In this document: piece by piece, positions 43,577-52,682 of the stretch | How the letters are laid out: every line of letters begins with the position of its first letter | How positions within the stretch are numbered: position 1 is the stretch's first letter | From: Acidobacteriota bacterium | GTDB taxonomy: Bacteria > Acidobacteriota > Terriglobia > 2-12-FULL-54-10 | Assembly (NCBI GenBank): GCA_009691245.1 | Contig: SHUM01000010.1 | Location: 1 to 64,000, forward strand | Direction: 5' to 3' | DNA length: 64,000 nucleotides | The notes under the pieces: generated by a model | Databases searched by the model: none | Told to the model about the DNA's origin: nothing | What the model saw: the letters and a program-made list of their open reading frames with translations, nothing else | Program-made: the position numbers and the translations under genes

Positions 43577-46500
43577 ATGATGAAAAAGTTGAATCACTGT
43601 AAGGCGGGCCAAGTCTCGTCCGCAACTTTCGCGCGTGTGATGATGGTGCTGCTGGGCGTCATCTCACTAGGCATGTGGTCGATGGCTGGACTGGCGCAGT
43701 TGCCCACGGCAACCGTGCTGGGCACGGTGCGCGATTCGAGCGGTGCGGTGGTGCCGGGCGCGGCGCTCTCCGCGCGCAACACCGAAACGGGCCAGATGCG
43801 CGAAGTGCAGAGCGGCGCCGAAGGCGCTTATCGCTTCTCCTCGCTGCCGGTCGGCTCCTATGAGATTCGCGTCGAGCATACCGGCTTCCAGACCGAAGTC
43901 CGCAGCGGCCTGACGCTCTCCGTCAGTCAGGAGGCCGTGATCAACATCGAACTGCAAGTGGGCGCGGTCGAGAATGTCATTACAGTTACCGGCGAGGCGC
44001 CTCTCATTAACACCACCAGCGGGTCGCTGGGCGGGCTGGTGGATGCCGAGAAGGTGGCCGAGCTGCCGCTCAATGGCCGCAACTATATTGATCTGACATT
44101 GCTGCAGCCCGGCGTGCAACGCGACAACATCACCGGCGGCGGTCCGCAGATGGCCGGCACGTGGTTCTCGTCGAACGGCGCGCCACCGCGCTCGAACAAC
44201 TATCTGCTGGACGGCACGCAGATGGACAGCTTCCAGGGCAACAGCTCGGCGTCCATCACCGGCACCACGCTGGGCGTGGACGGCATCCGCGAGTTTCGCG
44301 TGGTTACCAACTCCTTCAGCGCCGAGTACGGTATGAGGATGGGCAGCCAGATGATGATCGTCAGCAAGGCCGGCACCAACCAGTGGCACGGCTCGCTGTT
44401 TGAGTTTCACCGCGACAGCGCGCTGGACGCCCGCGACTTCTTCGACCAGAAGACAGATATACAGAGACGGCGCCTGCCGGCATTTACGCGCAACCAGTTT
44501 GGCGGCTCGGTGGGCGGGCCGATCACGCAGGACAAGACATTTTTCTTCGTGGTCTATGAAGATTTGCGTGAGCGGCTGGGCCGCACGTTGCGGACCAACA
44601 CCATCGGCGCGGGCTGCAAGGGCGGCGCAGGCAACGTGATCACCAACACGGCCTGCCCACAACTGGGCAACACCGCATCGGCCACCATCGCGCCGCAGAT
44701 GGCGCCGCTGCTGGCGCTGTATCCGAATCCGAATCTGCCGAACAACCAGCTCACCTTCCCCTACAGCCAGCCAAGCAATGACCATTACGGCCAGGTGCGC
44801 GGCGACCACTCCATCTCGGGCAGCAACACGCTGTTCGGCCGCTACACCGTGGATGACGGCCTGCTCGATCTGCCCACGGCGTACCCGGGCTTTCTCGATC
44901 ACCGCATTTCCCGCTCGCAGTTTGCCACTATCTCGGACAATCACATCGTCTCGCCGGTGCTGCTGAACACGGTGCGCGCGTCGTACAGCCGCACGCGGAA
45001 CCTGGGGCTGGATCTGTCAGAGACCATCGGCCCGCAATATTCGCTGGTGCCGGGCGAGTTCCTTGGGGCCATTCAGATCACCGGCGTCAGCAACATCGGC
45101 GGCGGCGGCCCCAGCGATGCCAAGCAGAACATCTACACCCTGAGCGATGACGTGGCCTTCAGCAACGGCAGCCACAACTTTAAGTTCGGCACGCTGCTGA
45201 ACTACATCGAGCAGTACAAGTCATCGAGCTCGCAGTTGCGCGGGCAGGTGCGCTTTGCCGGCGTGGCGCAGTTCCTCACCGGCGTGGCCCGCGATTGGGC
45301 GCGCATCGAGCCGGGCTCGCGGCTTGACCGCGCGTATGACTTCAACACCTACGGCTTTTACGCGCAGGATGACTGGCGCGTCAGCAACCGGCTGACCATG
45401 AATCTGGGCCTGCGCTACGAGTTCCACGACACCTTTCAGGAGACCGGCGGGCTGGGCTCGTCGGTGCGCGATCTGGTGAAGGACTCCGAGCCGACGCTGG
45501 GCATCCCGTTCAAGAATCCGTCGAAGAAAAACCTCAGCCCGCGCTTCGGCTTCGCCTGGGACACCTTTGGCGACGGCAAGATGGCCGTGCGCGGCGGCTT
45601 TGGCCTGCTCTATGACATCGGCCTGTACGGCGGCTCGCTCTCGGCCTCCACTACCACGCCGCCGTTCTCGCGCACCAGCTCGTTCACCAACACGCAGAAC
45701 CTGCCAGTCAGCGTGCCGCTGGTGTTCCCGTCATCGGTGGTGGGTCGCGCGCTGCGCATCATGGACTTCAACACGCAGCAGCCGCACATCATGCAGTACA
45801 ACTTCGCCATCGAGCGGCAGTTGCCCGGCAACATGGCGCTGACCGTGGCCTACGGCGGCTCACGCGGGTACAACTTGATCGTGGTCACCGAAGGCAATCC
45901 CACCATCCCGCAGATTCTGCCCGATGGCCGCAAGTTCTGGCTGGGTACCGAGCCGCGCACCAATCCGCTCAGGACTGTCAATGGTGTCGATCTGGGCTGG
46001 GACAATATCGAGTTGCGCACTGGCTCGAGCAACTCGCTGTACAATTCGCTGCAGGTGGGCTTGCAAAAGCGCTTGAGTGGCGGCCTGCAGATGCAGGGTT
46101 CTTACACCTTCGCCAAGTCCATCGATGAGACGCAGGGACAGCTCATCGGCGACAGCAGCGTCGGCCCGCCGGACCCGTCGAACATTAAGCTGGATCGCGC
46201 GCCAGCGGGGTTTGACGTGAACCAGAACCTGACCATGAACGCCATCTATAAGCTGCCGAACTTGCTCGATCCCGGCAGCAAGCTGGCGGTCTTGCTAAAT
46301 GGCTGGATGACCAGCGGTATCGTCTCGCTGCGCACCGGCTTCCCGGTGAATCCGCGCCTGGGGACGAATCGCTCGCGCTCGCGCACATTGTCCGGCACCT
46401 TCGGCGGCACCACCGATCGGCCTGATCTGGTAACCAACCGCACCGCCGACAACATTTCCTCCGGCACCAGCGCGGGCTGCGGTTCGGGCAATACGGCCAT

Positions 46501-46831
46501 CGCCGCAGGCACGCCGCTCGGCACGGTGGAACGTTTCTATGATCCCTGCGCGTTCACGCTTCCGGAGCTGGGGTTCCTCGGCAATGCGGCACGCAACGTG
46601 ATGCGTGGACCGGGGCAGGCGACGGTGGACATTTCGCTGGGCAAGGATTTTGCGCTGACGGTGTTGGGTGAGAGCGGCAAGCTCGAGTTCAACTCACAGT
46701 TCTTCAACATCCTGAACCACGCCAACTTCGGCAACCCCAGCGAGAGCGTGGATTCCAACATCGCCGGGCTGATCACCGCCACGCGCACCAAGCCGCGACA
46801 GATTCAGCTTTCACTGCGGCTGGCGTTTTAA
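43577..46831 (+). CDS. TonB-dependent receptor, Oar-like, with N-terminal carboxypeptidase-regulatory domain
   Basis: The 1084-residue outer-membrane receptor has a signal peptide (about residues 20-40, VMMVLLGVISLGMWSMAGLA), a carboxypeptidase-regulatory-like domain (about 45-130: LGTVRDSSGAVVPGA, GAYRFSSLPVGSYEI), a plug domain (LPLNGRNYIDLTLLQPGVQR, RSNNYLLDGTQMDS) and a long barrel ending in RQIQLSLRLAF. This architecture is typical of Acidobacteriota and Oar proteins. The substrate is probably a glycan or peptide but is not identifiable; no SusD partner is present. Two adjacent ATGs (43577, 43580) are possible starts. Confidence 0.93.
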   Translation: MMKKLNHCKAGQVSSATFARVMMVLLGVISLGMWSMAGLAQLPTATVLGTVRDSSGAVVPGAALSARNTETGQMREVQSGAEGAYRFSSLPVGSYEIRVEHTGFQTEVRSGLTLSVSQEAVINIELQVGAVENVITVTGEAPLINTTSGSLGGLVDAEKVAELPLNGRNYIDLTLLQPGVQRDNITGGGPQMAGTWFSSNGAPPRSNNYLLDGTQMDSFQGNSSASITGTTLGVDGIREFRVVTNSFSAEYGMRMGSQMMIVSKAGTNQWHGSLFEFHRDSALDARDFFDQKTDIQRRRLPAFTRNQFGGSVGGPITQDKTFFFVVYEDLRERLGRTLRTNTIGAGCKGGAGNVITNTACPQLGNTASATIAPQMAPLLALYPNPNLPNNQLTFPYSQPSNDHYGQVRGDHSISGSNTLFGRYTVDDGLLDLPTAYPGFLDHRISRSQFATISDNHIVSPVLLNTVRASYSRTRNLGLDLSETIGPQYSLVPGEFLGAIQITGVSNIGGGGPSDAKQNIYTLSDDVAFSNGSHNFKFGTLLNYIEQYKSSSSQLRGQVRFAGVAQFLTGVARDWARIEPGSRLDRAYDFNTYGFYAQDDWRVSNRLTMNLGLRYEFHDTFQETGGLGSSVRDLVKDSEPTLGIPFKNPSKKNLSPRFGFAWDTFGDGKMAVRGGFGLLYDIGLYGGSLSASTTTPPFSRTSSFTNTQNLPVSVPLVFPSSVVGRALRIMDFNTQQPHIMQYNFAIERQLPGNMALTVAYGGSRGYNLIVVTEGNPTIPQILPDGRKFWLGTEPRTNPLRTVNGVDLGWDNIELRTGSSNSLYNSLQVGLQKRLSGGLQMQGSYTFAKSIDETQGQLIGDSSVGPPDPSNIKLDRAPAGFDVNQNLTMNAIYKLPNLLDPGSKLAVLLNGWMTSGIVSLRTGFPVNPRLGTNRSRSRTLSGTFGGTTDRPDLVTNRTADNISSGTSAGCGSGNTAIAAGTPLGTVERFYDPCAFTLPELGFLGNAARNVMRGPGQATVDISLGKDFALTVLGESGKLEFNSQFFNILNHANFGNPSESVDSNIAGLITATRTKPRQIQLSLRLAF

Positions 46832-46856
46832 CCGGGTGTCTTATTGAATGCTCCCT

Positions 46857-46907
46857 CGGCTCTCCTGTGCGGTTTTAATTCCGTGTCGGAGAGCCGGTTC
46901 TGTTTTA
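46857..46907 (+). terminator. Probable rho-independent terminator after the TonB receptor gene
   Basis: CGGCTCTCC (46857-46865) pairs with GGAGAGCCG (46888-46896), followed by GTTCTGTTTTAT. The 22-nt loop is long and the T-tract is broken, so strength is uncertain. Confidence 0.5.
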
Positions 46908-46958
46908 TAGTGGGAACGCGAAATACCTGATTCCTTTTGTTCATTTTTGGAGGGCCCC

Positions 46959-49205
46959 ATGAAGTCTCTGCAATCGTTGACAAGTGTACGCACCGCATCG
47001 CGTCGCGCGACAATAGTCATTTCATTCATCGCGCTGGCGACCGTGGCAATCCTCTTTGTTTCTTCCGGCTCATTTGAAGATAAGCAGTTAGTCCGGGCGG
47101 CACAGTCAGCCCTGCGGCGTTCTGACGGGACAGCGCGCCTAATCTCCGCGATGCCCTCCGCGCCGTCGGAGGGTATGCAGTGCGAGTGGCAGCCGGCGGC
47201 TGGAAGTCTCACGCTGTCCGCGGCCCTGGCCTTGCGGCAGCAGGCCGCCGCGCCGAATGCCGGAAGCTCCGGCACCGTGGACTTCTCGCAGCGCAAGCCG
47301 ATCCGCATGATCCGTGACAACTACGCCGCGTTCAGTTCCGTGGCCGTCGATCACAAGAATGACGAAGTGGTGCTGACCGACGAAAACTTATTCCAAATTC
47401 TCGTCTATGACCGCAAAGCCAACACGCCGCCGTCGGCCGCCATGACCGAGCCGAAGCGCATTCTGGGCGGCGAGAAAACTGAGATCGAGTTCCAGTGCGG
47501 CCTCTACATTGATCCCAAGAACGGCGACATCTACGGCGTGAATAATGACACCGTCGATCAACTCGTCATCTTTTCGCGCAATGCGCGCGGCAACGTCCCG
47601 CCCGACCGTATGTTGCATACTCCGCACGGGACGTTCGGCATCGCCGTGGATGAAGAAAAGCAGGAGATGTTCCTCACCATCCAGCACGATCACGCCGTTG
47701 TGGTGTACGACAAATATGCCACGGGTGAGACCAATCCCAAGCGGCTGATCCAGGGCGACAAGACCTTGCTGGCCGATCCGCACGGCATCGCCATTGACAC
47801 CAAGAACCGGCTGATCTTTGTCACCAACTACGGCTCCACGTCAACCAAAGTGAAGGGCCGCGGCGAGCAGCGCCAGAACTTCCCACTGGAAACCGTGGTG
47901 CCCGGCTCGGGCCGCAACCTGCCGCCGTCAATCACTGTCTACTCCATGGACGCGGTCGGCGATGTGGCGCCGGTGCGCATCATTCGTGGACCCAAGACGA
48001 AGCTCAACTGGGGCACCGGGATCAGCATCGACTCCGAGCGCGGCGAAATTTTCATCGCCAATGACATGACCAGCGAAGTGCTGGTCTATGATGTGAACGC
48101 CAACGGTGACGCCGCGCCCAAGCGTATTCTGGCCGGCCCGAAGACCATGATCCAGTCGCCCACCGCGGTCTACGCCGACGTGGCCAACGACGAGTTGTGG
48201 GTAACCAATTTCGGCAATCACACCGCGACGGTTTACCGCCGCAACGCCGGCGGTGACACCGCGCCGCTGCGCGTGATTCGCAGTGCGCCCATTGGCTCAC
48301 CCGCGCCCATGATGGGCAATCCGCATCCCGTCGCCTACGACACCAAGCGCGATCAGATTCTCGTTCCCAACTGAGTGATCCACCCGCAGATCGCGGCATT
48401 CGCCAGGCTGGCGAACGGAGCGCAGCTCCCGCAACGCAAGATCGAAGGCGCGTCCACGCTGCTGGCGCGCACCGTGCATTCGATTGAATACGATGCCATC
48501 CACGACGAGATTTCCGTGCCGCAGGGATTCGCCGGCGCGGTGATGACTTTCAAAGGCGACTCGAACGGCGAAGTCGCGCCGTTGCGCGTGATTCAAGGTC
48601 CGAAGACGCAGATCGGCGACCCGTCGCGGCTGGCGGTTGATCCGGCCAACAATGAAATCTATGTCCCGCTGGGCAGCCGCGTGCTGGTCTTCCCGCGCGA
48701 GGGCAACGGCAATATCGCGCCCACGCGCATTCTGGAAGGCCCCGCCACACAGCTTGGCGCAGGCGCGCTGGCCGTGGACGCCATGCACAATCTGCTGATC
48801 GCGGTGGGAAATCCCAGCGGAGGAGGGCCTGGTCGCGGCACGCAAATACTGATGTTCGAGCGCACCGCGGCGGGCAATACCAAGCCGCTGCGAGTGGTTG
48901 GCGGACCCAAAACCAAGCTGACCACCACCGGCGGACCGTTTACCATCTACGCGCCGAAGGGAAGAATTTTGGTGCCGATTCGCGGGGATATTTCCACTGC
49001 GGAGATGATGGCGCCGGACAGCTTCCTCGGCGTGTGGAACGAGACCGACTCGGGCGATGTCGCGCCGCACTGGACCATCGGCGGACCGCGCGGCATCTTC
49101 GAGATGATCCGCGGCGTGGCCGTCAACGCCAAGTACAAGGAAGTCATCGTCAGCGACAAGCGCCTGAACGCGGTGCTGACTTTCTCGGTCCCGGAGATTT
49201 TCTAA
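46959..49205 (+). pseudogene. NHL/beta-propeller repeat protein interrupted by an in-frame TGA
   Basis: An N-terminal half (471 residues from ATG 46959, signal-anchor helix at about 15-35) ends at TGA 48372-48374. The same frame continues without a break to 49205 for another 276 residues. Both halves consist of the same repeat of about 45 residues, for example GDAAPKRILAGPKTMI before the stop and GEVAPLRVIQGPKTQI after it. The TGA falls in the middle of a repeat (DQILVPN-stop-VIHPQIAAFARLANG). Read through, the protein would be about 748 residues with some ten propeller blades, probably secreted. The codon after the TGA is GTG, so a separate second polypeptide without a signal peptide is conceivable. 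GGAGGG precedes the ATG. Confidence 0.75.
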
Positions 49206-49233
49206 TTGGTAAATTTAGACTTTCCGTATGACA

Positions 49234-49303
49234 TTCCGAGCGCAGCGAGGAACCTGCTTTTGATTTCATTTGACGAAAAGCAGGTTCCTCGCTGCGCTCG
49301 GAA
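49234..49303. repeat. Inverted repeat element, family B, copy 1
   Basis: A perfect 28-bp stem (49234-49261 with 49276-49303) and a 14-nt loop. Arm core: CCGAGCGCAGCGAGGAACCT. It lies after the propeller gene. Related copies are at 52563-52648 and 63619-63700. Confidence 0.85.
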
Positions 49304-49421
49304 GGACGACTTCAGATTATCAACAACCAGCCAATAAAAAAATTCCGCGCATCCCAACATCTTTTGCCCGTCCGCGGCGTCATCGCGCACGTTGGCGCGC
49401 CGAGTGGGCTAGAATGGGTTT

Positions 49422-51182
49422 ATGCTGACTGCGACGGGAAGCAGCAAGATTGTAATCGCCTATTTCTCAATGGAGATCGCGCTGGACTCCGCCATGCCCA
49501 CGTATTCGGGCGGGCTGGGCGTGCTGGCCGGCGACACGCTGCGCGCGGCGGCGGATTTGGCCGTGCCCATGGCGGCGGTAACGCTGGTGCATCGCAAGGG
49601 ATATTTCCGGCAGAAGCTCAACTTGCTGGGCCAGCAGAGCGAGCAGCCCGAGCAGTGGCAGCCGGAAGCGATGCTGGAGGCCATGGGGCCCATCGCCAGC
49701 CTGCGCATCGAAGGCCGCGAAGTGCGCATCCGGGCCTGGCGCTACGCGGTGCAGGGACTGCACGGACACGCCATTCCGGTGTATCTGCTGGACACCGCGG
49801 TGGAGGGCAACACGGCGGACGATCAGGCGCTTACCGATTCGCTCTACGGCGGCGATTCGCGTTACCGGCTGTGTCAGGAAGCGGTACTGGGCCTCGGCGG
49901 CGTTGAGATGCTGCGCCTGATGGGGCACACCGGCATCCGCAGCTATCACATGAATGAGGGCCACTCGGCGCTGCTGACCCTGGCACTGGCCGAGCGCCAA
50001 ATCAGCTCCCAGTCCGGCGCGAAGCGTGCCGCTAAACTTTCTGATGCCGACCACGAAGCCGTGCGCAGGCAATGTGTCTTCACCACGCATACGCCGGTGC
50101 CCGCCGGTCATGACAAGTTTTCCTGGCCAATGGTGAAGCAGGTGTTGGGCGCGGATCGCGCCGACCTGCTCTCGAAATCCGGCTGCTGCGCCGACAACGC
50201 GCTGAATCTGACTTTTCTGGCGCTGCGTTTTTCGCGCTACATCAACGGCGTGGCCATGTCCCATGGCGAAGTGTCGCAGGGCATGTACCCGTCCTATCCC
50301 ATTCGCTCCATCACCAACGGCGTTCACGCGCACACATGGACGTCGCGGCCCTTCCAGACTTTGTACGACCAGCATATCCCGCAGTGGCGCACGGACAATC
50401 GCTATCTGCGCAACGCCATCGGCATCCCGCTCAAGGAGATTCAGCAGGCGCACCAGCGGGCGAAGCAGTCGATGCTGGAGTTGATCGCCAAGCGCACCGG
50501 CGTGAAATTGAAGGAAGGCGTGTTCACCATCGGGTTCGCGCGCCGCGCCACGGCCTACAAACGCGCTGCGCTTCTGTTCACTAATATCCAGAGGCTGCGC
50601 TGGATCGCGCGCATGGTGGGTCCGCTGCAGATTATCTTCGGCGGCAAGGCGCATCCCAACGACGCGCCGGGCAAGGCGCTGATCCGCGACCTGTTCGAGG
50701 TGGCCGAGTCGCTGAAGGGCGCCATTCAATTGGTGTATGTCGAAAATTACGACATGGAGTGGGGTAAGTCGCTCACCTCGGGTGCCGACCTGTGGCTGAA
50801 CACGCCGCAACGGCCACTGGAGGCCTCCGGGACTAGCGGCATGAAGGCCGTGCTCAACGGCGTGCCTAGCTTAAGCGTCCTGGACGGCTGGTGGGTGGAG
50901 GGGCACGTCGAGGGCAAGACCGGCTGGTGCATCGGAAATTCAGGAAATGGGCCCGGCAGCGAAGTCAGCGCCGAGCCGGAGGACGCCGTGCAGGAAGCCA
51001 ATTCACTTTACGACAAACTCGAGACCACCATCCTGCCCATGTACTACGGCCAGCCCAACGCCTACGCCGCCGTGATGCGCTACACCATCTCGCTGAACGG
51101 CTCGTACTTCAACACCCAGCGCATGGTGCGACAGTATCTGACCAACGCCTACTTCCCCGAAGGCGAAAGCGTTTCGTTCTAG
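49422..51182 (+). CDS. Alpha-glucan phosphorylase (GT35)
   Basis: This is predicted to release glucose-1-phosphate from alpha-1,4-glucans such as glycogen, using pyridoxal phosphate. The 586-residue product belongs to the shorter alpha-glucan phosphorylase type (not the 800-residue GlgP form). Motifs are YFSMEIALDSAMPTYSGGLG at the N-terminus, YHMNEGHSAL, TTHTPVPAGHD, VAMSHGEVSQ, SITNGVHAHTW, FARRATAYKRAALLF, IFGGKAHPNDAPGK and the PLP-lysine segment EASGTSGMKAVLNG (Lys475). It stands alone between the propeller gene and the MFS gene; no other glycogen gene is visible. Confidence 0.92.
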   Translation: MLTATGSSKIVIAYFSMEIALDSAMPTYSGGLGVLAGDTLRAAADLAVPMAAVTLVHRKGYFRQKLNLLGQQSEQPEQWQPEAMLEAMGPIASLRIEGREVRIRAWRYAVQGLHGHAIPVYLLDTAVEGNTADDQALTDSLYGGDSRYRLCQEAVLGLGGVEMLRLMGHTGIRSYHMNEGHSALLTLALAERQISSQSGAKRAAKLSDADHEAVRRQCVFTTHTPVPAGHDKFSWPMVKQVLGADRADLLSKSGCCADNALNLTFLALRFSRYINGVAMSHGEVSQGMYPSYPIRSITNGVHAHTWTSRPFQTLYDQHIPQWRTDNRYLRNAIGIPLKEIQQAHQRAKQSMLELIAKRTGVKLKEGVFTIGFARRATAYKRAALLFTNIQRLRWIARMVGPLQIIFGGKAHPNDAPGKALIRDLFEVAESLKGAIQLVYVENYDMEWGKSLTSGADLWLNTPQRPLEASGTSGMKAVLNGVPSLSVLDGWWVEGHVEGKTGWCIGNSGNGPGSEVSAEPEDAVQEANSLYDKLETTILPMYYGQPNAYAAVMRYTISLNGSYFNTQRMVRQYLTNAYFPEGESVSF

Positions 51183-51194
51183 CGCATTCCGTGC

Positions 51195-51212
51195 CAGTGC
51201 CGCGCGGCACTG
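51195..51212. repeat. Palindrome between two convergent genes (family D motif)
   Basis: CAGTGCCGCGCGGCACTG is a perfect 18-bp palindrome between the ends of the phosphorylase and MFS genes. The flanking GTGCCAGTGCCGCG recurs three times at 63515-63553. No T-tract follows. Confidence 0.6.
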
Positions 51213-51219
51213 TCGCGCA

Positions 51220-52422
51220 TCACTTGCGCGGGGGCTTGAGCGTGGCGATGATCACCAGCGCGATTACCAGCAGCACGGCGGCGATGTCGAAGGCGCGCGT
51301 GTAACTCTTGAACTGATCGAAGAGCACTCCGCCGAGCCGCGGGCCCACCACTCCCGCAACACCAAACGCCAGAAAGACAAATCCGTAGTTTGCGCCGACG
51401 TTTTTCGCGCCGAAGAAGTCGGCGGTGGTTGTGGCGTAGAGCGAGAGCTGCGTGCCGTAGCAGTAATAGATGATGAACAGCAGCGGCCAGAACAGCCAGA
51501 GCGAGTCAATGCGTCCCAGCACGGGCAGCGTGACAGCCGATAGCAGCACCATGATGGAGATGGTTCTGATGCGTCCGATGGAGTCCGACAGCCATCCGGA
51601 AAGAATGCGCCCCGCCGCGTTGCTGATGGCCGCGATGGTGATGGCCGTCCCGGCCAGCGCCGCGCTCATCCCGGTGATGGAGAGCTGCGCGAAGGGCAGC
51701 AACTGGCTGATCACCAGCAACCCCGCGCTGATGCCGAAGGCGTAGCCGATCAGCAGACGATAGAACTGCGAGGTACGCAGCATCTCCGACGGTGTGTAGT
51801 CGGCAGGCTTCACGCCGCCGGCGGCGACGACTGGCGGTGTCCATCCAGCGGGCACGTAACCGGTGGGAGGATTCTTCATCAACTGTGCGGCGGTCATGGT
51901 GGCGATGAAGTAGACAATGCCCTGCCACATCAGCACAGACTGCCAGCCATACGCGGCGATCCAGCCGGGAATGAATGGGCCCAGCAGCGCCGAGCCAGCG
52001 CCGAATGCGCCGACAGCGATTCCCACCACCAGTCCTCGCCGGTCGGGGAACCACTTCGAGATTACCCCGATGGGCGGGACGTATCCGAAGCCGGTGCCGA
52101 TTCCCACCACGACGCCATACGCCAGGTACATCTCCATCAGGCTGCTGGCATGGCTGGTGAGAAAAAATCCCAGGCTGAAAATAATGCTGCCTAGCATGGA
52201 GACGATGTACGGCCCTTTCTTGTCCTGGAGACGCCCTCCAATCAGAAAGGTGATGGCGAAGACCACCACCGCGATGGAGAAAATGTTCGAGACTTCGGTG
52301 CGCGTTACGTGCAACGCCTTTTCGAGCGAGGGCACATAGAGGCTCCAGCCGTAGAACGCCCCCAGCGAAAGATTCATCAGCACGCCGCCAACGACCACGA
52401 GCCAGCGATTGCCAGTTTGCAT
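51220..52422 (-). CDS. MFS transporter, oxalate/formate antiporter (OFA) family
   Basis: The 400-residue transporter has twelve predicted helices. The N-terminal half carries the OFA-family pattern LVVVGGVLMNLSLGAFYGWS, FLIGGRLQDKKGPYIV and YGVVVGIGTGFGYVPPIGVI, with ISKWFPDRRGLVVGIAVGAF. OFA members exchange small carboxylates; the true substrate is not known. The central loop (about 190-215, Pro-rich) links the two halves. ATG 52422 matches the family start (residues MQTGNRWLVVVGG) and has GCGAGG upstream; a frame to 52488 is rejected. An inverted repeat lies between it and the amidohydrolase gene. Confidence 0.85.
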   Translation of the reverse strand: MQTGNRWLVVVGGVLMNLSLGAFYGWSLYVPSLEKALHVTRTEVSNIFSIAVVVFAITFLIGGRLQDKKGPYIVSMLGSIIFSLGFFLTSHASSLMEMYLAYGVVVGIGTGFGYVPPIGVISKWFPDRRGLVVGIAVGAFGAGSALLGPFIPGWIAAYGWQSVLMWQGIVYFIATMTAAQLMKNPPTGYVPAGWTPPVVAAGGVKPADYTPSEMLRTSQFYRLLIGYAFGISAGLLVISQLLPFAQLSITGMSAALAGTAITIAAISNAAGRILSGWLSDSIGRIRTISIMVLLSAVTLPVLGRIDSLWLFWPLLFIIYYCYGTQLSLYATTTADFFGAKNVGANYGFVFLAFGVAGVVGPRLGGVLFDQFKSYTRAFDIAAVLLVIALVIIATLKPPRK

Positions 52423-52562
52423 AGCGCCTCGCGTATCAAGAGTAAGAAACCCTTGCAAGATTAAGAAGCCCCTGCATGATACCCGCACGCGGACTCCGGA
52501 TTCAAGGGGATTGGGGAGTAGGGAGGGCCAGGCGGTTGGTTGGTGAGGATCGTAATCAAATT

Positions 52563-52648
52563 GCTGTCATCCTGAGCGGAGCGAAGGATCTGCTTTTTCC
52601 CCAATCCGCAGGGTAAAGCAGGTCCTTCGCTCCGCTCAGGATGACAGC
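52563..52648. repeat. Inverted repeat element, family B, copy 2
   Basis: A 34-bp stem with one mismatch (52563-52596 with 52615-52648) and an 18-nt loop. Arm core: CCTGAGCGGAGCGAAGGATC. It lies between the MFS gene start and the amidohydrolase stop. Confidence 0.85.
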
Positions 52649-52682
52649 CGAAAATACTTCATGTATTGCAGGGACCGCAGAG

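Noticed and set aside
43667-44944. 425-residue minus-strand open frame inside the TonB receptor
   Set aside because: It is a shadow of the strongly supported receptor frame in GC-rich sequence and has no domain features.
48372-48415. Selenocysteine codon with SECIS element
   Set aside because: The hairpin is too far from the TGA for a bacterial SECIS and a propeller loop is an unlikely place for Sec; no sel genes are in the window.
49467-50810. 447-residue minus-strand open frame inside the phosphorylase
   Set aside because: It is a shadow of the clear phosphorylase gene with His/Arg-rich composition and no motifs.
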